From NCBI GenBank assembly GCA_907164885.2, contig OU015500.1:55938159-56002158 (forward strand): 64,000 nucleotides of DNA. The letters are read 5' to 3'. The notes under the pieces were generated by a model, which made no database searches, was not told the DNA's origin, and saw nothing but the letters and a program-made list of their open reading frames with translations. The stretch's first letter is position 1, and each line of letters opens with the position of its first letter. Source of the DNA: Dolomedes plantarius. Lineage: Eukaryota; Arthropoda; Arachnida; Araneae; Dolomedidae. The translations under genes were made by a program, and so were the position numbers. Below are positions 48,585-64,000 of this stretch, one piece after another.

Positions 48585-50112
48585 CACTGGTGTAAGAAAT
48601 TAAGAGAATTTGCAGACTTGGTCGATTATCTCTAGTAGAACTACTGTACAGATTTTAATTAAATTTGAAATGTACATACATTGATACAATACAAAACAAT
48701 TAACCATTCAATAATTGTAATACACACGTATGATCGTGCGTAACACTTGTTGGAGTCGGAAGGTATGAAACAGCGGTTGCAGAATAAACAAAAACATGGG
48801 TTAATAGATGGGTTAATAGGGAGTATGGTCCCCTCTTACACATATACAGGTCTCGCAGCGTGATTTCGTATTTGAAATAAGGCGGTTTATCATTTCCTGT
48901 GGCAATTGGTCCCACTCGTTCAGCAACGCTGTTTTCATTCCCTGGATGGTTCTCGGAGGGGGATTGCGAGTTGAAATTGCCCTCCCCAGAGCGTCCCAGA
49001 CATGCTCTATAGTGTTAAGGTCTGGAGATCTGGCAGGCGAATCCCTCCGGTGAATATCCTCACTCTCTAGAAATTCGTCAACCAGAAGACCTCTATGTGG
49101 CCTCGCGTTATCGTCCATTAAAATGAACTCAGGGCCAACTGCACCCCTGAAAAGGTGAACATAGGGCTCCGAGACCTTATCCCTATACCTCACACCAGTC
49201 ACAGTACCTCTTTCAAAGACATGGAGAGGTGTGCGGCCATCCAACATGATGCCTGCCCAGACCATTAAACCTCCTCCGCCTTAATGGTCGATTTCGCGGA
49301 CATTGGAGGATAGGTAGTGGGTCCCTGGTTCTCTCCATATGAACGTACGGCGAGAATCGGTGTTTAGGCTGAACCGGGACTCATCAGTGAAGAGAACGGT
49401 CGCCCATTGATCCATACTCCAATCTCTATGCTCTCTGCACCATGGTAAACGGATTCTCCTGTTCGTAGAAATGAGCGGGACGCAAACAGCAGGTCTTCTT
49501 GCAAACAACCCTCTCTCATGAAGTGTTTTGGAAACAGACACCCTTGATACACGGGTTCCTGTGGCTGCATACAAGTCGCGAGAGAGCTGAGAAGCTGTCG
49601 AACTCCTGTTACGCCTCGCTGTAATCGACAAATAGCGATCTTCTCTGGCCGTCGTGGTTCTTGGACGACCTTGCCCAGGCTTTCTCTCGATGGATCCGGT
49701 ATCCTGGAACTGTTTCGTTAGTTACACACGACGCTGGGTGTTAAATTAAACTCTCTATAAATTTGGACTTGAGATTGGCCTGCTTCTAGCCTCCCCACAA
49801 TTCACCACCTCATTCCATCATCTAAACGTTGTTGATTACTCAATTTTACTGTTACAATTTGAAATTAACCGATTGCTGCAAAATAACACTAAGAAATTCG
49901 CCAAGGTGTGCTAGCGAACGAAATGCGTCTTAAATTACGCGCGCTTATAAAGCCTGTTTCTCTATTGGCTCCGTCTACACACACGTGTACGTTTACGTAT
50001 TTGACGTACAAGATTTGCATTTTTGTCTAGAAGCAGTGGTTTTACATTTAGTCCAGTTCTTTTCATGAAATTCGATAAAATATGCAAATTCTCTTAATTT
50101 ATTTCACCAGTG
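48585..50112 (-). mobile_element. Tc1-like element, family 2
   Basis: TA-flanked ends CACTGGTGTAAGAAATTAAG and, from the right, CACTGGTGAAATAAATTAAG are inverted repeats extending into AGAGAATTTGCA. It is 1528 bp long. Confidence 0.92.
48813..49740 (-). pseudogene. Tc1 transposase, family 2, broken
   Basis: In order on the minus strand: a GRPRTT-type linker near 49660 in a shifted frame, a second helix-turn-helix, and the first Asp in FTDESRFSL. One stop (TAA, about 49279) sits before GGGGLMVWAG. The second Asp (LMDDNARPH) and the Glu in SPDLNTIEHVW are 34 residues apart, so the DD34E triad is kept. The protein ends VRGDHTPY at 48813. The N-terminal helix-turn-helix has decayed. Confidence 0.9.
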
Positions 50113-52784
50113 TATATTGACGGGTACCAACTAGTTCCGTTTAAAATTCGATTGGCCGTTCACATTAACAAACCGAAATATTGAGCAGCTTTTGGTTTAA
50201 TTTCGTTTGGAGAAATGGCATAATTGAATAAATTCGAAAGACAGAGAATTACTTCATTGCATACAATATTACGAAACTCATTTTCGGATAACGAACAACG
50301 ATATTATGTTTTCTACTCGACATAAGATTTCCAATCAAAAGTTTAAAAAAAAATCCAAACTGGCTTTTTACACATATAGCGAACGACGGTCTTCTAATAA
50401 TAAGGAACTTCCTTTAGTGTACCGCTTAGTTCATGACCTGTGGCAATGTGTGTGCAAACAAATGTATGCAGTGATGTTCGTTGCTAAGTTTACATATAGC
50501 TAACATCTCCGTAGCACTTCGTTCGTCTTTATACTCTGTTTGTACACACGCGTTTAACTAGCATGCTTTCTTCAGCCAAAATATAAACAGTATGTCTTGT
50601 AAAACGAATCCGTAACCAATGCTTGTCAATAATACATATTGAAAGTGGGTTCTTACAAACAAGCAGCGATTTCCCTGTAAGGATGTACAGAGTTTCCCTT
50701 TTTTTTTCTATTATTATTTTTAAGGAGTCATCCCTCCAAAAAATTGCATGAAAATTTCAGATCTTTTTACAAAACATTTTCATTTTTCCCTATACTAATA
50801 GATTTTTCTTTCTTTTCTTCGGGACGTTTAAATAAATTCAGATTAAAGAAAAGGTTGTTAAAATAAATTTCGCAAAAAAAAATCCAGGCTTTTTTTTTCA
50901 TTTTTGAACACGAATAGTTAGTTTGAAAAGGTTCTCTAAAAAATTCTTTCAATTTACTCGTGTATTAGAAAATTAGTACATGAAATGATGTATTATAAAA
51001 GAAAAAATACTTTTTCTCTAAAAAAATATTAAAACCCGTGACAAAAAGTTTAAATTACCCATTACATTAGGTTATTTTAAGTTTAGCTATTTAAACATCA
51101 ATTTGCAGGAGATGTGAGATTTATCCAGGGACTTTACGAAAATAAATATCATATTCTGCAGGTAATCTGTTGTGCTCCAGTAAATTGGCAACGTAATTGA
51201 AATTCAATATTTGGGAAATTTAGTCGGGGATTCCGTGATACGAATTATCTTTGGACCACAGACATTTGTACACTGCTCGGTCAACTGTTAAATAGTCTTT
51301 TAAGAAAATGATCGTAACATAAATCGTGAAAGCAAATACTAAACAAAACTTTCTGGATATTGTTTAGCGGTAAGTAATCCGATGCTTAAACAGAAAACTA
51401 ATTTCAAACTGTTTTTTTTTTCATAAAAGCTGTTACCAAATTTATTATTAAGTAAGAGGAAAGAATATGTTTTAAAAAGTTCTTTTAACCAGTGACTACT
51501 TCTATTTGAATATGTTGATGGCTATGAAAAAAATGTAAACTTTCTGTATGTAAACTTAAAATTTTAATTCGTAATTTAACACCTGACCATAATGCTTCCC
51601 GGGTTTACTCACCGCAAAGGATACGAGCATTTTCATAGGTTATTTGCACTAGCATCTTTCGGTACACGAACAAAAACTCAGGATCTCTCATTCGTACAAT
51701 TAAAAGAACATTTTTACTAATTTTTTTGTGACTGTAATTCGCAAATCTGTTATTTAGTGCACTACGTACATAATTTGCAAGTAGTGTCATAACTTTTGAG
51801 TTAACACAAAAGGTTTTGTAATAACTATATGCATGTCAATGTTAATCATGAAAAACAAAACATACTTCTTTATAGAGATGCATATTAGGTACTGTGTGCT
51901 TACGACGAAATGTATATAGTTTGAACGTTTGGTCAGATGCGCTACAGAAAAATACATAATAGAGTGCTTTGTTCGTAAAATACACAAATTTTATTTATGT
52001 ACATTCGCATTTACATTATCTAAAAAATGTATATACATATGCATGAACATTTTCATGCTGCCCGTTTTCTCATATATTCACAAGCAAATTTTGTGAAAAA
52101 AGATTCATTAGCAACATAGAAATATGTATGAAGCCTTACAAATAACTTAATCCAACAAAATAAATATTTATTATTTATTCTTACAATTTATTCCAACAAT
52201 TTATTCCATTTTTTCATCTAATAAATGTTTTGTTTCAATCATGGGCGTAAATCAAACACACCTACACACAAATTGATATTTGTGAATGTAACACATAAGT
52301 GATTATAAATATAATCTGTTAATTTTCTAATAACATCAAATAATTTCACGCAAAAATTAGCTGAAAATTATTGCGTAAATAATTTTCTTGCGTAAGCTTT
52401 TATATTTGAGGTTTTGGGATTCGTTAAAAGGGATATTGCAAGATACCTGGATTTAACTGACTACATCACTTGTCCAGTAGGCAGGAGATCCAGGTCAGGT
52501 TTGTCAACGAGTACGAATATTTTGAAAGTGAAAGAAAGTTCTTGAAAACGAAAATCAGTTTCTGAACTAGCCGCTGCGCGACCAGCATGATCGTTTTTAG
52601 TTTTATATTTTCTTTTGCAAAACAACTCAACTGAAAGAAACTTATGTAAGGAATGTTACTATTACCTGCCATCATAAATATACGTTGCTAAGTGGTAGTA
52701 CGATCTCAGCCAAAAAATTTATAATCATTGCAAAATTCTCTATAAGGCTGATTCTAAAACATCATGATTAAAAAAATATGAATT
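50113..52784. other. AT-rich DNA, no gene recognised
   Basis: Short open frames here show no family motif. Confidence 0.35.
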
Positions 52785-53130
52785 TCCATTACTTCAGAAC
52801 AGAGTTAAAGATAAGACTGAGAAACCCAACACCAATGATTTTAAAAATTACATTCCTCTCTGTATGTGATATTTTTCAAAATTAAGATATCTACACTTTA
52901 TCATTACATCAAATAAGAAATTGCTAGAAGACAATTTTTTTCACTAAAAAAGGAGTAAATTCAGCAAGCACTAAAATATAGTATGGATTACATCACTCTC
53001 TATATGTACTATTTTTCACAATATTTTTCAGAGATATCTACACTTAATCATACCAAATAAAAATTGTTGGGAAAATTTCTTCACTTATAAAAAGAAGTAA
53101 TAATTCAGCAAGTACTACTAAAAAAAGTGT
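52785..53130. repeat. 69-bp dispersed repeat followed by a diverged tandem pair
   Basis: 52785-52853 is identical to 15283-15351. After it, two units of about 137 bases (starting near 52849 and 52985) share CTCT(C/G)TATATGT.., GATATCTACACTT.ATCAT and AATTCAGCAAG.ACTA words in the same order. Confidence 0.75.
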
Positions 53131-53224
53131 AGACAATTAACTCTTACTTAGTATTAAGATATTATAATGCAATTATTAATATTTTACTATGATATTCCTC
53201 AAACTTCTTGATTTGCACAGTTGA

Positions 53225-53592
53225 GTATTTCAGAAATGGGAGATACTACAGTGACAGAATCAAAAGAACGGACTCTAGATAAACCTACATACAACTGTTC
53301 ATGACTAAACACTGGATTTGATAGGTCTAAACATTTTGTCAAAAGTTTGTCCTCTTACATACATTTAGAAAAAACGATGGAACAAAAGAATAAATTATCT
53401 CGTGAATAAATTAAAATTATTCACGTGTAAAATAGAGCAATTAAATTGTACCAAATTACGTGCTATTGTCGAACTACTACAAACACGCGGTTGGCAGCTA
53501 ATGCTTACATCTGGTAGTTGTAGCCGTTGCCATTCGGAGTGTAGAAATATCGCCGATTTTTGTGCCGCATACCTACGCGTTTTATATATAGA
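53225..53592 (-). mobile_element. Helitron end with helicase tail
   Basis: On the minus strand a Helitron-type start (A|TCTATATATAAAACGCG) stands at 53592. About 210-350 bases on, the sequence reads the helicase C-terminus (LDLSNPVFSHEQLYVGLSR then FDSVTVV, about 53230-53340). No clear 3' hairpin with CTRR was found below 53225. Like 30971-31270 it joins a Helitron start almost directly to the end of the helicase gene. Confidence 0.65.
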
Positions 53593-54438
53593 TTGTTTTT
53601 TAGTTGATCATAATTTACTATTAATCGTGGAAATATATTATGTTTTATTGCAAAGTATGTGCCGACGAAGGATAATTAACCCTAAAGAATATCAAGCCTT
53701 TCGATTGATTGTGATTTTCAGTGAAGAAAGTGATTCCTTCTTCGAATTAAAAAAAATCTGTTCATTATATTGCTTATTGGTGCCAATTTATTTATTGGAT
53801 TACGATCAATTACATTGTCCCTAAACTCAAACGTGAAAAAAAAACTTCAAGACTATTATTTTGTTTTCATTTTGATCCATTATAGAGTTTACAAGATATT
53901 ACATTTACATAAATGTAATATCAAATGTCAAATGTAATGTCAAATTTATTGAATATATCGCTCACTCCTTTCAACAACGTCATATGTCAAAAATCGGCGA
54001 TTTTTAGTTATACTTGTTTTCAGAACGCCCTGAAAGAGTAGTATATCCTTGCAAGATTGTCATATCTCCTCGCTCATTATTTAGCCGCTAGAGAGCAAAA
54101 TTAAAATTTATTTTCAATACATTTCAAGGTACTTTTAAACTTTCAAATCACTCTCCCAAAAAATCGTGTTTTTTGAGATATGACGTTGTCGAAAGGATTG
54201 AGCGATATATGCTTGAGTTGCTTTAAGTTGCTTTTATTATTTGATTACTATTTTTTATATGTTCGTCTTTCATTTAAAATTCGAATTTTAAGATCAAATT
54301 AGAGCAATACCTTGCTTTGAATTGTGAGTACTGTCAGATGAGACACATATACCTCTTATTGAAATTCAATCGTTACTGAAATTTTAAATTCAGTTAGCGA
54401 TTGTCTTTCTCGTCGGAGATCCTACAAAAGTAACATAC

Positions 54439-54820
54439 TGTTCCGGTTTCCTGGGTTCGTTAGGGTTGAATAAAATATCTTCAGAAAGTGCACACAAAAT
54501 AAAATTTATTATGCTGTAAATTCTTCAGGCACATATACAAATTCAAACAGAAAACACGTAACAACTGCCTTCCATACAGCAGAAAACTCTAAAAACACAA
54601 GTCAGAATAACAGAGTCTTTAATACAATACACGCCTAACGCACTTTCAATATATTCAATACTCAGCAGAAAATAACACTGACTGAGATCTAATGCCAATG
54701 TCAGGTATATTTATAGACTTCACAAGCGCCCCCTATAGTTCAGCCAGTTAGATATTTCCAGAAGATTTTAGAAGGGCATAGATGGCAAGGTGGCGACCAT
54801 TTGGCACCCTATCGCCAAAA
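54439..54820 (-). repeat. LTR-like segment (minus strand)
   Basis: The left boundary is TGTTCCGG (an LTR end ..CCGGAACA on the minus strand). Minus-strand TATAAATA (about 54708-54716) is followed 27 bases on by a TCAGT initiator-like site and further on by AATAAA (about 54509-54515). The far end and a target duplication were not found, so the upper limit is approximate. Confidence 0.4.
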
Positions 54821-57800
54821 GTGGCAAAATATCGTTAAATTCTGCGACTTAAATAAGTCACCAAATCCATCGCTAATTTGACGATAAATCTCATATTTGG
54901 CTAGATTACCATAGATTAGTAAAATTCGTAACAATTCCAAAGCGAAAGAGAGTTTGAAGGACAAATATCGCCAATGCGAAGACCATCTGTTTTCTTTCAA
55001 TGAATGTAACGAATTTCCTGATGCTTATGCGTTTTAATCTGGTAACATTTGCATTCAGAAATGAAATTCATAGCAAATGAAAATATTACTTTGCCGGTAA
55101 TCCTTAAATATTTCATGAGTCTGAGCAAGTTGCTACAGGAATTCATTTTGCTCAATATCCTACTTTTATATATCATTTTTCGCTTAATCCGAAAAGATCA
55201 TTACTGCACTAATATGTTAGAATCAAAGAGCGCAGACCAAAGATAAAGGGAATGATCAGTATATATAATGTAAATGGGATAGCTCAAGTTAATGGCCGAA
55301 TATCAACTATGGAGTATCTAGTCGAAGATTCACTAATTATTTTATTTTTATTATCAATACTTTTTACAACTGACAATTTATAAACAGATTCACATGTTGA
55401 AGTCGCAGAATTGGTTTGTTACTTATCGTAATTCCGCAAATAATTATTAATGTAAAAAAAAATTGATAATCAGTATTTATCTGATTTGTATAAGGTGAAA
55501 AATTAAACTTTTAGTGAGTAGCCATTTCCCCTATTTTAAATCTTTATAATGTCAATAAATTTTAGTATTTTCTAATCCGTTAACCCCAAAATCTATAAGG
55601 ACACTAAATATTTATGATACTCAAATTTTAATCACTTCATTGACAAAATGGGAATTTTGAATAAAAAATTAAATAAGAAGACGTAGGAGCACATAAAAGT
55701 TGAAACGCTTTGCTCTCAAGCTGCAACAGCAATTTTTGAACTTGAAAATAGTAAGATTCTTTTCAGTTTATTACTTCTGTTTCCTGTGTAATGACTACAA
55801 ATATGACGATTCGAAATGGTTCTTTGTTGGTCGTTCATCCTATCATCTTATCCATCCATGTATTTATACAGTTTTCTCGAAGCATAGGACATTGATACGC
55901 TTGTATTTACTTAAACTTGAAGACAGAAACTCTTTGGTATTCAATGCATTACCCCATATGTGGTAGCCAAATAACGCTAAATGCAGCACAGTACCCTTTG
56001 TCCCTCTGTCTATAGACTATTTTCTACGATATCAAACAATTCCCCTATCGATTCAAACAGAACAATAGATCAAATGGTTGGAAATAAATTAATTCTTTAG
56101 AAATATAGTTTGTACTTTTTTAAATAATATACAAATAAAGAGCAATATTATTGCGTCTTTGCACCTCCTTTAAATGAAAATTCATATATAACCTCTCAAA
56201 AGGAAATAAAGATTTATTCAGAAACATTAGGAAAATAAATTGATTCAGAAATATTGCTTGAATTTTTCAATAAGTAACTATTGAAGAAATATAGTTTCTT
56301 GTTTATTATCTCCTAATAAATATTAATGCATCCATTAAACTTTATTCGTCGTTGAAAAAGAAATGCAGACCATATATTTAGAAAATATTTTTTTCCCCAA
56401 TGCGGATGCACTTGTAATCAAACATTCGCCCATATTTAGAAAATATTGCAGATTATATATTGATTCCAAAACACGGCTTCTATCATTGAATACTTTTATA
56501 TAAACGTTATTATATTTTGCTGTTTACGTATTCCATACATAAAAAGACTCTATCAAGCTTTCAAAGTGAAATATAGAGTGATACTGAACGAAAAAATATG
56601 GAGATTATAAGTCCATTCAGAAATATTTCTTTTACCTTTTAGAAATATTTAAATAGACAATACTATAGTTTATTGTGTACATGCCATTGAAAGCATAAAT
56701 GAACATTTTAAACCCTTCAAAATGGAATAACGTGGAGTATGAATGCCCCAAATCTATATATATATGTACTCAGAATTTTCTTACGCTATATTAAATATGT
56801 TATCAGAACTCCGACACTTTCATCATAGTCTTCTGAGTTGTAGAAATTAACCATTAGATTTCTCCAGATTTGATTGGTGTTTTAACAGAGCAATTGAAGG
56901 CATGAACAGTCCATTTTGAACCTCTGATATCCCAGCGAACAATTTTCCTTTTCCATTCCTTTCCCGCTGATGAGCATTCGGTCAATGCGATTCATGATCG
57001 CTCAATGAATTTAATGCTCCAATTTGAGAACAGTTCGGTAGAGCGTCCTTTAACCTTTAAAGGGAACATATCAATAATAGCCGACTATAATTCCCCAACT
57101 GTTGTGATCTGAAATGAGAACAGGCAGAATAACAAGATAATGTTTCGTAGTAATGGGGGGTTCGAAATATCTATGATGGTTCCGATAGTCCAAGTTTATT
57201 CGAACGTTTAATTTGCTCGAGTCCAATTCTCTTCTGCAATATTTCGAATGAGTCCATAATGTATTCGATCGCTGTTGTGATGAAAGCGGTGTTGAATTCG
57301 TACAAGGCGAATTTATTTTCATGAAATGTTTAAAAAAAGTGTTTTATTAATGTGTTGTTAAATAAACATTATGCGCATTTAATGTAGTTAAAATTGTAGA
57401 AAAAGTGATATAAAAATGTTAAATTCTAATAAAGTCTGAATGACGTCTATCAGTACCATAGACGGAATGCCGCAATCTTCTGAGTTTTAATTTTTAAACG
57501 TTGATTCTTTCGCATTTTAAGGAATAAAAATTACATTTATATGTTTTATTTATGATTATTTATTATGACTAAATTTTATTTCTTTTAGGAGTTTTGGCTT
57601 ATATTTGCCTAACAATTTATAATCACTCATTCAGTGACAATTAGCTTGAAATGAAGACCAAAACGATTTGTCCAAAACTTGAGCTAGTGTTTTTCCAGCT
57701 AAAGAATTATGACGATAGAGTGTATTTCTGAATTTATTCATTCTCCATAAATTAATTGCAATTTTAATACTGAATAATAATCAGGATTTAAGATAAAGGA

Positions 57801-57985
57801 ATGTACACTGATACCATTGCATAAATATTATATATTTATATATTATGTGCATAGATATAATATGCACAGATATTAAACTCATAAACATTATAAATTCCTA
57901 TCATTACATTTAAGCTATACATAGCTACTTACGTTTTGGAGTCGCTGTGTCTTTTTGGAGCCAATAGCAGAAAAATAATATTATC
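54821..57985. other. AT-rich DNA, no gene recognised
   Basis: No coding motif, RNA gene or repeat that I can support. Confidence 0.35.
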
Positions 57986-58007
57986 TATATATATATCTAT
58001 ATCTATA

Positions 58008-58440
58008 TCAGCCTGGGAGGCGGCGGTGGAATAAAGTGTTGATGGCCGCCAGTGCATCACAGAAAGTCTAGTTCGAGGTCAATTCCCGCGCATAACGATG
58101 TAGTTGGACGGTGAAGTTCGCTGTCGGTTTTGGCATTCATGGATCTTTGTAAAAAACTCTCTCACTGGCCCCTCCATCCCCGGACACACATGATCACTCC
58201 AAATCCCGAACAAAGACTTTATTGCCCCTACTGTTACAAGTTATCGGGAAATGACAATTCGAAAAATCCCTGTCCATATCCCTGGTGGGTTCAGTAACCT
58301 TGGTGGGATACTTATAAAAACTTCATGAGGTCGTCATCACAAGACCCTTGAATTTTGCATTGATTGGACAGAGGAGATATCTGGAATCGATACCCTGGTC
58401 AGTTATATAAGATTTGGCGCCACAAGAATGGGGGTTAAAA
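58008..58440 (+). other. GC-richer segment, possibly a tRNA-derived SINE
   Basis: TGGCCGCCAGTGC at 58043 resembles a pol III A box and GTTCGAGGTC at 58071 a B box, with about 30 bases between. No poly(A) or target duplication was found to confirm a SINE. Confidence 0.25.
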
Positions 58441-58592
58441 GGGATTATATACTGATTACATACTACTGCTTTTAGGTTAAGCTCAAATTCTTTGTTCTTA
58501 AAAAGAAACCAAAATTAGTTGCTTACACCGAAGTAATTTTAAAGGAAAATAAAAATAATTTGGAAATTAAAAAAGGTTTTTTGTTTTGTATG

Positions 58593-61686
<3,094 letters not shown>

Positions 61687-61723
<37 letters not shown>

Positions 61724-61730
61724 AATGGGG
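61687..61730. repeat. (TA)n then poly-T and G-rich tract
   Basis: TA run to about 61710, T run to 61723, then AATGGGGGGGGCGGGGAGGAGG up to about 61746. Confidence 0.95.
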
Positions 61731-61746
61731 GGGGCGGGGAGGAGGG

Positions 61747-62199
61747 GCGACAAATTACTGCCGTTAATTCACCGTGACAAGTGAGTTTACGAATTATTCG
61801 ATTTAATGAATTATTTTTTCTTTCCAGTTTTGTAGGAACACATAGAGAATATTTGAAGGTCTTCCCAAATATTAATCTTTTATTTAAATTTTTTTCTGTC
61901 TGAAGGTTTTTATTGTTATTTTGTTATCTTTTTCGTAGCAACAAGAATATTCACCTCTCGTACCTACCTCCCATTGACTTTGAAATATCGTTCTATCTAA
62001 GTTGTCAAAAAAAAAATTCCATTTTTTTATATTATGCCTGCTCTAAATATTAGGATCATGTCACCTTTCATGTCGCTACACTAGCGGAAGTTAGTGATGA
62101 AAAATTATAGCATTACTTTTAAAAATATCAACGGTATCATGATCACTAGTCATTTTTTTTAGATTTTTAATTTTTTTTCTAAATTTTGAAAGCCAAAAA

Positions 62200-62203
<4 letters not shown>
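61747..62203. other. AT-rich spacer
   Basis: Nothing recognised. Confidence 0.4.

Positions 62204-62231
<28 letters not shown>
62204..62231. repeat. (TA)n microsatellite
   Basis: 28 bases of TA at the left end of the next Tc1 element. Confidence 0.95.
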
Positions 62232-62234
<3 letters not shown>

Positions 62235-63691
62235 TGCTCAAAGAAATTAGGGGAGCAAGCAAAGAAATTAAGAAAACCGTGCGAGACAGCCACGTATAGG
62301 CATAAAATGGATAGTACACGCATATCAATGCGCAATACAGAAAAAAGACGTAAATAAATTTGTAATTATGCTTTAATTCTTTGAAAATATGGAAAAAACC
62401 TGAAGAGATGATTTTGGGCAACAATTTGGTTACATGCAAACAATAAAAAAAGTATTGTTTAGAAATGATGCAAGATTTTTAATATGACGTGTGGTCTCCT
62501 CGAACAGCTAAGACTGCTGCACCATGGTCTGTTTTCCATGGATGCGATGATGTTATTGATAAGACTTTGGGGAATACTGTTCCACTCCTCAAGCTCGATT
62601 GGATTCAGGTCAGGAGAGCACGCTGGTCATTCCATACGCTGTATTGTTTCAGCTTCAAGCATGTTCTCCACAAGACGAGCTGTATGCGGTCTGGAAAACA
62701 AAGGAATCTCCAATGACTGCAGCGTAAGGTATGACATGAGGTCTCAGTATCTCGTCTGCATACCTTCGGGTCGTCAAAGTACCATTCCGAATGATATGCT
62801 GGTCCGTACGTCCACCTATGCTGATTCCACCCCATACCATAAAACCAGGTCGTCTGTATTGTGACCTTTCACGAACGAATGTGGGGTTATTTCGAGTGCC
62901 TCTTTTCCCCCATACCAAAGCACGTCGATTGTCACACTCCAGACTAAATCGGGACTCGTCTGTAAACAGCACTTGGCTCCAATCATGTTGCTCCCAATCT
63001 CGATGTTCAGCAGCCCATCTTCTTCGGGCCGCACGTTGGCGTGAGGTCACCGGAATGCAGACCATTGGCCTACGCGCATAGATACCTCCTTGATGAAGCC
63101 TATTACATACTGTTTGGCTGGACACCCTTCGTCCTGTTGCCAAGAGTAACTGTCTTTGCAGCTGAGTAGCACTGTCTGTTCTGTTTCGACGAGCTGTTAA
63201 CAGTATATACCGGTCATCAGTTGCTGTAGTGGCGTGTGGTCGCCCTTGCCCTGGCCAACGTCTAACATTCCCTGTTTCTTGGAATCGATTCCACAGCCTT
63301 ACAACGACACTTCTGGCGACTCCAACAGCGTCCGCGACACTATGTTGTGTTTGCCCGGATTCAAGTCTGCCTATAATACGCCATGCCATGGATTCTGGTA
63401 AATCACGTTTTTGAGATATTTTCAAGTCACCTTTTCTCAAAAAGAATAACTGAGCAATCGAATTTCACAGTTAAGGCAGTGAAACAGACGTTTCTGCAAC
63501 ATCCCGATTTCCCCCCTTACAACTTCCTTCTGGTTTTTGACGTCATGAACTTTGATTTGCATATGAAGTTTTCTTCTTCTGTTTCCTGCTAGGCTTTAAA
63601 TTATGCATGATTTATTTTATGTTACTTATCGGTGTAAGTATTTGCGCTATTTCGTTAAAACCATGTGCTCACATAATTGTTTTGAGCAATG
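62232..63691 (-). mobile_element. Tc1-like element, family 4, internally deleted
   Basis: The TA-flanked ends CACTGCTCAAAGAAATTAGG and, from the right, CATTGCTCAAAACAATTATG are imperfect inverted repeats. Length 1460 bp. Confidence 0.92.
62484..63389 (-). pseudogene. Tc1 transposase, family 4, two catalytic-site lesions
   Basis: Likely start MAWRIIGRLESGQT at 63389, then helix-turn-helix units with a GQGRPHATT linker and the first Asp in FTDESRFSL. A deletion of about ten bases removes the second catalytic Asp motif near 62700 and shifts the frame. Further on, CSPDLNPIE is followed directly by LEEWNSIPQ, so about 28 residues after the Glu are missing. The tail LAVRGDH is recognisable near 62490. 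The protein cannot be functional. Confidence 0.92.
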
Positions 63692-64000
63692 TATATTCCC
63701 ATTTTTGTACTCGGAATGTTTGTTTCACTAACTTCTACAACAAGTTACAAGACTAAATTACATAGTAGACCTAATATATACTACACTCTATGTAATTGCC
63801 AGAGATATTTTCTTTGTTTAGCAAAATTACAATCCGCTGGTCATTTTATCTACAAAAAGCGTTTTATTTGATGTAAGATATCAGTAAATGTTATTATACA
63901 ACACAAATGCTTATTGTGTATTTATTTCTATCTAAAATTTCATCACAGTATATACCGGTCAATTTCATCAAAATAGAGATCGGGTCGGATTCGACCCAAC
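63692..64000. other. AT-rich right edge with a short hairpin
   Basis: GGGTCG (63982-63987) and CGACCC (63992-63997) form a 6-bp inverted repeat with loop GATT at the very edge. It could be the start of an element that continues outside. Confidence 0.4.

Noticed and set aside
53402..53824. 140-codon open frame on the plus strand
   Set aside because: It starts with GTG and overlaps the Helitron end and helicase tail on the other strand. No recognisable domain.
62484..62864. 126-codon plus frame
   Set aside because: Antisense to the decayed Tc1 transposase of family 4.

Overview
This window looks like repeat-rich, intron-rich eukaryotic DNA from an arthropod, most likely an orb-weaving spider. 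It has an AT-rich background, long (TA)n tracts, no operons and no recognisable host gene. It is packed with Ty3/Gypsy, Helitron, Tc1/mariner, piggyBac, MULE, Ginger and hAT remains. The spider assignment is an inference from how familiar the Tc1, MULE and KRBA2-like proteins are from spider genomes. It is not proven by the sequence.

Layout. 1-5030: a Ty3/Gypsy retrotransposon running off the left edge, with an intact gag and a pol broken by frameshifts and a stop. 5738-6145: a hAT-type MITE with an 8-bp target duplication. 6437-7388: an inverted-repeat element with a Helitron-like 3' end inside it. 9660-10003: a mariner fragment, followed by a roughly 165-bp tandem repeat. 12438-14030: a Ginger-type (integrase-like) DNA transposon with long terminal inverted repeats. 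14114-22440: a Helitron cluster containing the dead Rep/helicase gene at 18660-22310 and a likely solo LTR (16120-17045). 22440-30900: mostly featureless AT-rich DNA. 30971-31270: a complete 300-bp Helitron, followed immediately by a TTAA-flanked piggyBac (31277-33137). 33300-37860: further Helitron copies, a perfect 23-bp hairpin and a Gypsy pol fragment. 38300-40430: GC-richer unclassified DNA with tandem repeats and promoter-like motifs. 40927-48072: a MULE transposon carrying three separate later insertions (piggyBac, a solo-LTR-like element, Tc1). 48585-50112: a Tc1 element. 53220-53592: a Helitron end with a helicase tail. 54439-54820: an LTR-like segment. 58628-63691: three Tc1 elements of different families, all sitting in (TA)n tracts.

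All coding sequence found belongs to transposable elements. Only one transposase is uninterrupted with all catalytic residues in place: the 346-residue Tc1 gene at 60510-61550. The clearest biological story is the nested MULE. Its transposase reading frame can be followed across two insertion sites with exact target duplications (TTAA and TCAAA), which gives a relative chronology. Other points of interest are the minimal Helitron made of a helicase tail and the repeated use of TA microsatellites as landing sites.
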